DNA of 40,572 bases from an uncultured Opitutia bacterium (lineage in GTDB: Bacteria > Verrucomicrobiota > Verrucomicrobiia > Opitutales > CAJWYM01), in assembly GCA_913049555.1 (NCBI GenBank), contig CAJWYM010000032.1:1-40572 (forward strand), given 5' to 3'. The notes under the pieces are model-generated. The model saw nothing but the letters and a program-made list of their open reading frames with translations, made no database searches and was not told where the DNA came from. Positions 37,816 to 40,572 of the stretch are shown piece after piece. The stretch's first letter is position 1. Each line of letters opens with the position of its first letter. The position numbers and the translations under genes are program-made.

Positions 37816-39480
37816 ATGCGAACATTACTTTCAAACTTCTTCCTAAAAAGAATCTTTTTCTCATCACTCGTCTTCTTTCTAGCTTTTCAAATACTTTTAT
37901 CTAACAATGAACAGCCCCCTAATTTTGTCATTATGTACATAGACGATCTGGGTTGGGCTGATACCTCCGTGGAGATGAAAAAAGGAGTGGAATCCAAGTC
38001 TGATTTTCATCAAACCCCCGCACTTGAAAAAATGGCTCAGAGAGGGGTGGTCTATTCCAATGCCTACTCACCAGCCCCAACTTGTACCCCATCAAGGATT
38101 AGTGTAACCTACGGCAAAACAAATGCTAAATTGCAATACACCACCGTGCATGACATTGCTGCCCACAACAGAGGAAGAAAAGAGTCGATTCCTAAGGAGC
38201 ATACATCCATTCCTCAAATGCTTAAACAAGCAGACCTTGGCTATGTAACTGCTCATTTTGGAAAGGGAATTGCGATTGCAAAGCCAGATGAGATTGGTTA
38301 CGACATAGACGACTGCTACGACGTAGCAGACAACGGCAATTATCATGGTGAATGGGAAAAAATAGCCCCTCTTGAGGATCGTGTTCCAATACCTCCAGAC
38401 AACCCCAAAAGAATCTACTCTTTGACAGACACGGCGGTCAAATTTATCAACGATCAGGCCAGCAATAAGAATCCATTTTTCATGTTTGTTTCTCATTATT
38501 CCGTTCATGTCCCCCACGGAGCCTCCCCAGAAATGATTGAGAAATACCGAAATCTACCCCGTGGTAAATTTTTAAGAGACGAAGATTACAAAGATCCTAG
38601 TGAAATGACTGAAGGATACCGCACCTGTGCATGGAGATTACAATATGCAGCCATGGTTGAAGAAACAGACATCGGTTTAGGTAAAATTATGAAAGCACTG
38701 GATGATACAGGACTTTCTGACAACACCTACTTCATATTCACCTCAGACAACGGAGGTGGACTCACACCCAATGGATTGCTCACTGGTGGAAAAGCAAATC
38801 TATACGAAGGGGGAATAAGAGTCCCGACAGTAGTCATGGGTCCAGGGATTCCAAAAGGAGAATACTGTTCAACTCCAATTATCCAATGGGATTTCCTATC
38901 CACTTTCCACGACTTGAGTGGCAGTCAAGCACCTATTCCATCCGGTTTAGACGGTGGAAGCCTGCGCGATGTTTTTTTCAATCCCAAAGACGGCAAAGTG
39001 AAACGCTCGGCCCCAGGACTCATTTTCAATTACCCTTATTATGCTGCAGCACCCATCAATGCAATCCGAGTGGGCAACTACAAACTCATGCAAAATCTTA
39101 ACACGGATGAGATCCGACTCTTTAATTTAGAGAACGATCTCCAAGAATCCAACAATCTTGCCGATACAATGCCAGAGAAAGTCGCTCAATTGTCTAAAAC
39201 AATGAATGATTATCTCACGGAAGTAGATGCTTTGACAATTGATGAAGTTTACAAAGCCCGAGGAGAGGAGCTTCAATACTTCAAACAAAGGGCCAAAGAA
39301 GATTATAAAAGAAACCTCGAAAAAGAACTCAAAAAATCTCCCGTGGAAGAGCATGCCCAAATCGAGAAAAAGCACAAAGATCAATTAGATAAAAGACACT
39401 CCCAATACGACAAACAAATCGAACACCTTGCCATGCAGATGAAAAACGAAAACTTTATCGGGGGGAATTATAAAAAGTAG
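37816..39480 (+). CDS. Secreted type I sulfatase
   Basis: Sulfate ester hydrolase of 554 residues, exported (signal region LKRIFFSSLVFFLAFQILLS). Metal ligands are in MYIDDLGWADTS (40-51) and FIFTSDNGG (about 307). APTCTPSRISVTYGK (87-101) holds the C-x-P-S-R motif; Cys 90 should be converted to formylglycine by a maturase not encoded here. The C-terminal 70 or so residues are highly charged and helical (KQRAKEDYKRNLEKELKK onward), an unusual tail. It is divergent from the AraC gene and faces a methyltransferase gene. Together with the glycosidases, it suggests that the target glycan is sulfated, as in algae. Sulfatase subfamily and sulfate position cannot be determined by eye. Confidence 0.93.
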   Translation: MRTLLSNFFLKRIFFSSLVFFLAFQILLSNNEQPPNFVIMYIDDLGWADTSVEMKKGVESKSDFHQTPALEKMAQRGVVYSNAYSPAPTCTPSRISVTYGKTNAKLQYTTVHDIAAHNRGRKESIPKEHTSIPQMLKQADLGYVTAHFGKGIAIAKPDEIGYDIDDCYDVADNGNYHGEWEKIAPLEDRVPIPPDNPKRIYSLTDTAVKFINDQASNKNPFFMFVSHYSVHVPHGASPEMIEKYRNLPRGKFLRDEDYKDPSEMTEGYRTCAWRLQYAAMVEETDIGLGKIMKALDDTGLSDNTYFIFTSDNGGGLTPNGLLTGGKANLYEGGIRVPTVVMGPGIPKGEYCSTPIIQWDFLSTFHDLSGSQAPIPSGLDGGSLRDVFFNPKDGKVKRSAPGLIFNYPYYAAAPINAIRVGNYKLMQNLNTDEIRLFNLENDLQESNNLADTMPEKVAQLSKTMNDYLTEVDALTIDEVYKARGEELQYFKQRAKEDYKRNLEKELKKSPVEEHAQIEKKHKDQLDKRHSQYDKQIEHLAMQMKNENFIGGNYKK

Positions 39481-39508
39481 ATTGCTAATATTAAAAGACT
39501 TGGATGTG

Positions 39509-39526
39509 CAAAATTAAGTAATTTTG
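39509..39526. terminator. AT-rich palindrome between convergent genes
   Basis: CAAAATTA and TAATTTTG are perfect arms two bases apart, between the ends of the sulfatase and methyltransferase genes. As a hairpin it would have 7 AT-rich pairs and a 4-base loop, so it is a weak candidate bidirectional terminator. Confidence 0.25.
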
Positions 39527-39543
39527 ATTCCTAATATTGAATT

Positions 39544-40257
39544 TTAAAACGAGAATACTAATCCTTCCCGATCTTCAATCTTAAAATATTTTTGTAGAAA
39601 GTCACCAGATTTTGGATAATCCCTCACTTCAAAAAGAAAAGGTGCGCTGTATTTTAACTTCTGCTCCAACAACTCAAGATTGGGATTGTTTTTTCTGGAG
39701 AGAATATAAGAAGGAAACGCATCCATGGTAATTGCAAATAGAACCGCATCCTTTTCCTGAACAAACTTATTAACCCCCTCGATCACACCAAATTTCTGAC
39801 TTACAGCCCCTGGATTGTTTGCATAATCATGCCCAAAAATAAATCCATCTTCCCGGACTAAAGGCCAATAAGCATTTAAATCCTCCAAAACGGCCTCCTC
39901 GGTGTGCATCGCATCAATGTATACCCAATCAAAGTAACCTTCAGAAAATAAGCATGCTGCATCGGTCGAAAATGCACGATGTAGGAAAACTTGATTGTTA
40001 TCCATCTGAGTTTTAAAGTCCTTTACGATTTTTTGATACCGAGCTTCATGACCTGTATCTGATATATTATTCAGATCTGTTGAGTAAGCCTCAAGCACTT
40101 GGTGTTCCCATGGATCGATTAAATGAAGTTCTCTAGGATTCGTTTGTTGCAAGATACTCTTCGAAAAAACCGCTTCAGCCACACCAATCTCAGCAACCAC
40201 AGCATTCTTTTTCATAAATAACAGGAATTGCTCACGGGTGAATGGACAAACATACAT
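39544..40257 (-). CDS. Class I SAM-dependent methyltransferase
   Basis: A 237-residue protein from ATG 40257; the open frame extends to a TTG at 40302, but the added residues are not needed. Rossmann motifs are present: VVAEIGVAEAVFSKSIL (motif I, SAM-binding), ELHLIDPW (motif II acidic residue), FDWVYIDAMHTEEAVLEDLNAYWPLV (motif IV/V) and GFIFGHDYAN. The DWVYIDAMHTEEAV and HDY motifs fit the Methyltransf_24 or CmcI-like group often acting on small molecules or sugars. Substrate unknown. It is convergent with the sulfatase, and its upstream neighbour lies outside the window; a role with the glycan locus is possible but unsupported. Confidence 0.82.
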   Translation of the reverse strand: MYVCPFTREQFLLFMKKNAVVAEIGVAEAVFSKSILQQTNPRELHLIDPWEHQVLEAYSTDLNNISDTGHEARYQKIVKDFKTQMDNNQVFLHRAFSTDAACLFSEGYFDWVYIDAMHTEEAVLEDLNAYWPLVREDGFIFGHDYANNPGAVSQKFGVIEGVNKFVQEKDAVLFAITMDAFPSYILSRKNNPNLELLEQKLKYSAPFLFEVRDYPKSGDFLQKYFKIEDREGLVFSF

Positions 40258-40572
40258 AATAACAAAATAAATATGTATCGAGATTGAATCAATCCCTAAC
40301 AAAGCAACTAAGAAGAACTAGTTAAAAAAATTTAGAAACCTCTAAATAAGCCAAAATTACTTTAAACAAAAATCAATGAAGCGAAAAACAAAAAAACTTT
40401 TATAAATCAAAACTGTGACCCCAAAAAAATAGCCATTCATATCATAACCATGACCGAAAGTACGATATTAACGGACAAATAACACCAGAGATCCTATAAG
40501 CTCAGCTCTTCCAAAAACAAAAATCTTACAATCTAAATTCAGTCAAAAGTGTCGACGTCAATTTGGACTTTA

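Overview
The window is AT-rich chromosomal DNA, almost certainly from a Verrucomicrobiota bacterium (an Opitutae- or Puniceicoccales-like marine lineage is my guess). The reasons are a Verru_Chthon cassette protein A, a SecD-SecF fusion, several oversized secreted proteins, and a polysaccharide locus with a sulfatase and a GH127-type enzyme. No rRNA, tRNA, CRISPR array, transposase or integrase was seen. The taxonomic call is inference; no marker gene was compared.

Positions 1-8700 hold housekeeping genes on the + strand: yajC-secDF (protein export), recJ, a SpoU/TrmH RNA methyltransferase, a class I DAHP synthase and malate dehydrogenase. A folded element with a T-tract follows mdh. Positions 8700-11290 (- strand) encode two adjacent PilT-type ATPases. 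Next is an ArsJ-like arsenical exporter with a 24-bp palindrome at its 5' end. A - strand operon follows (peroxiredoxin, STAS protein, GAF-PP2C phosphatase), then enolase with a clear terminator, and divergent RNase Y.

Positions 18840-24330 form a lineage-specific envelope region: a giant Verru_Chthon cassette protein A (- strand) and two tandem paralogous secreted proteins of unknown function (+ strand).

Positions 24900-39500 look like a carbohydrate utilisation locus. One - strand operon encodes a GH127-family enzyme (beta-L-arabinofuranosidase class), a large lipoprotein with a six-hairpin glycosidase-like core plus CHB_HEX_C-like and PA14-like C-terminal domains, and a small secreted protein. 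A second - strand operon encodes an AraC-type regulator, a solute-binding protein fused to an ABC permease, and a second permease with an approximately 330-residue periplasmic insert made of repeated units. A divergent sulfatase gene reads away from the regulator. The likely scheme is that sulfatase and glycosidases trim a sulfated, arabinose-containing glycan outside the cytoplasm, and the two-gene transporter imports the product using an ATPase encoded elsewhere. The AraC protein would control the locus. A SAM-dependent methyltransferase lies at the right edge.

The most unusual items are the transporter pair (tethered binding protein plus repeat-filled permease loop), the stand-alone Verru_Chthon A gene with its two novel paralogous neighbours, the possible AUC start of recJ, the ArsJ gene with a near-perfect operator, and a foldable leader ahead of the GH127 gene.
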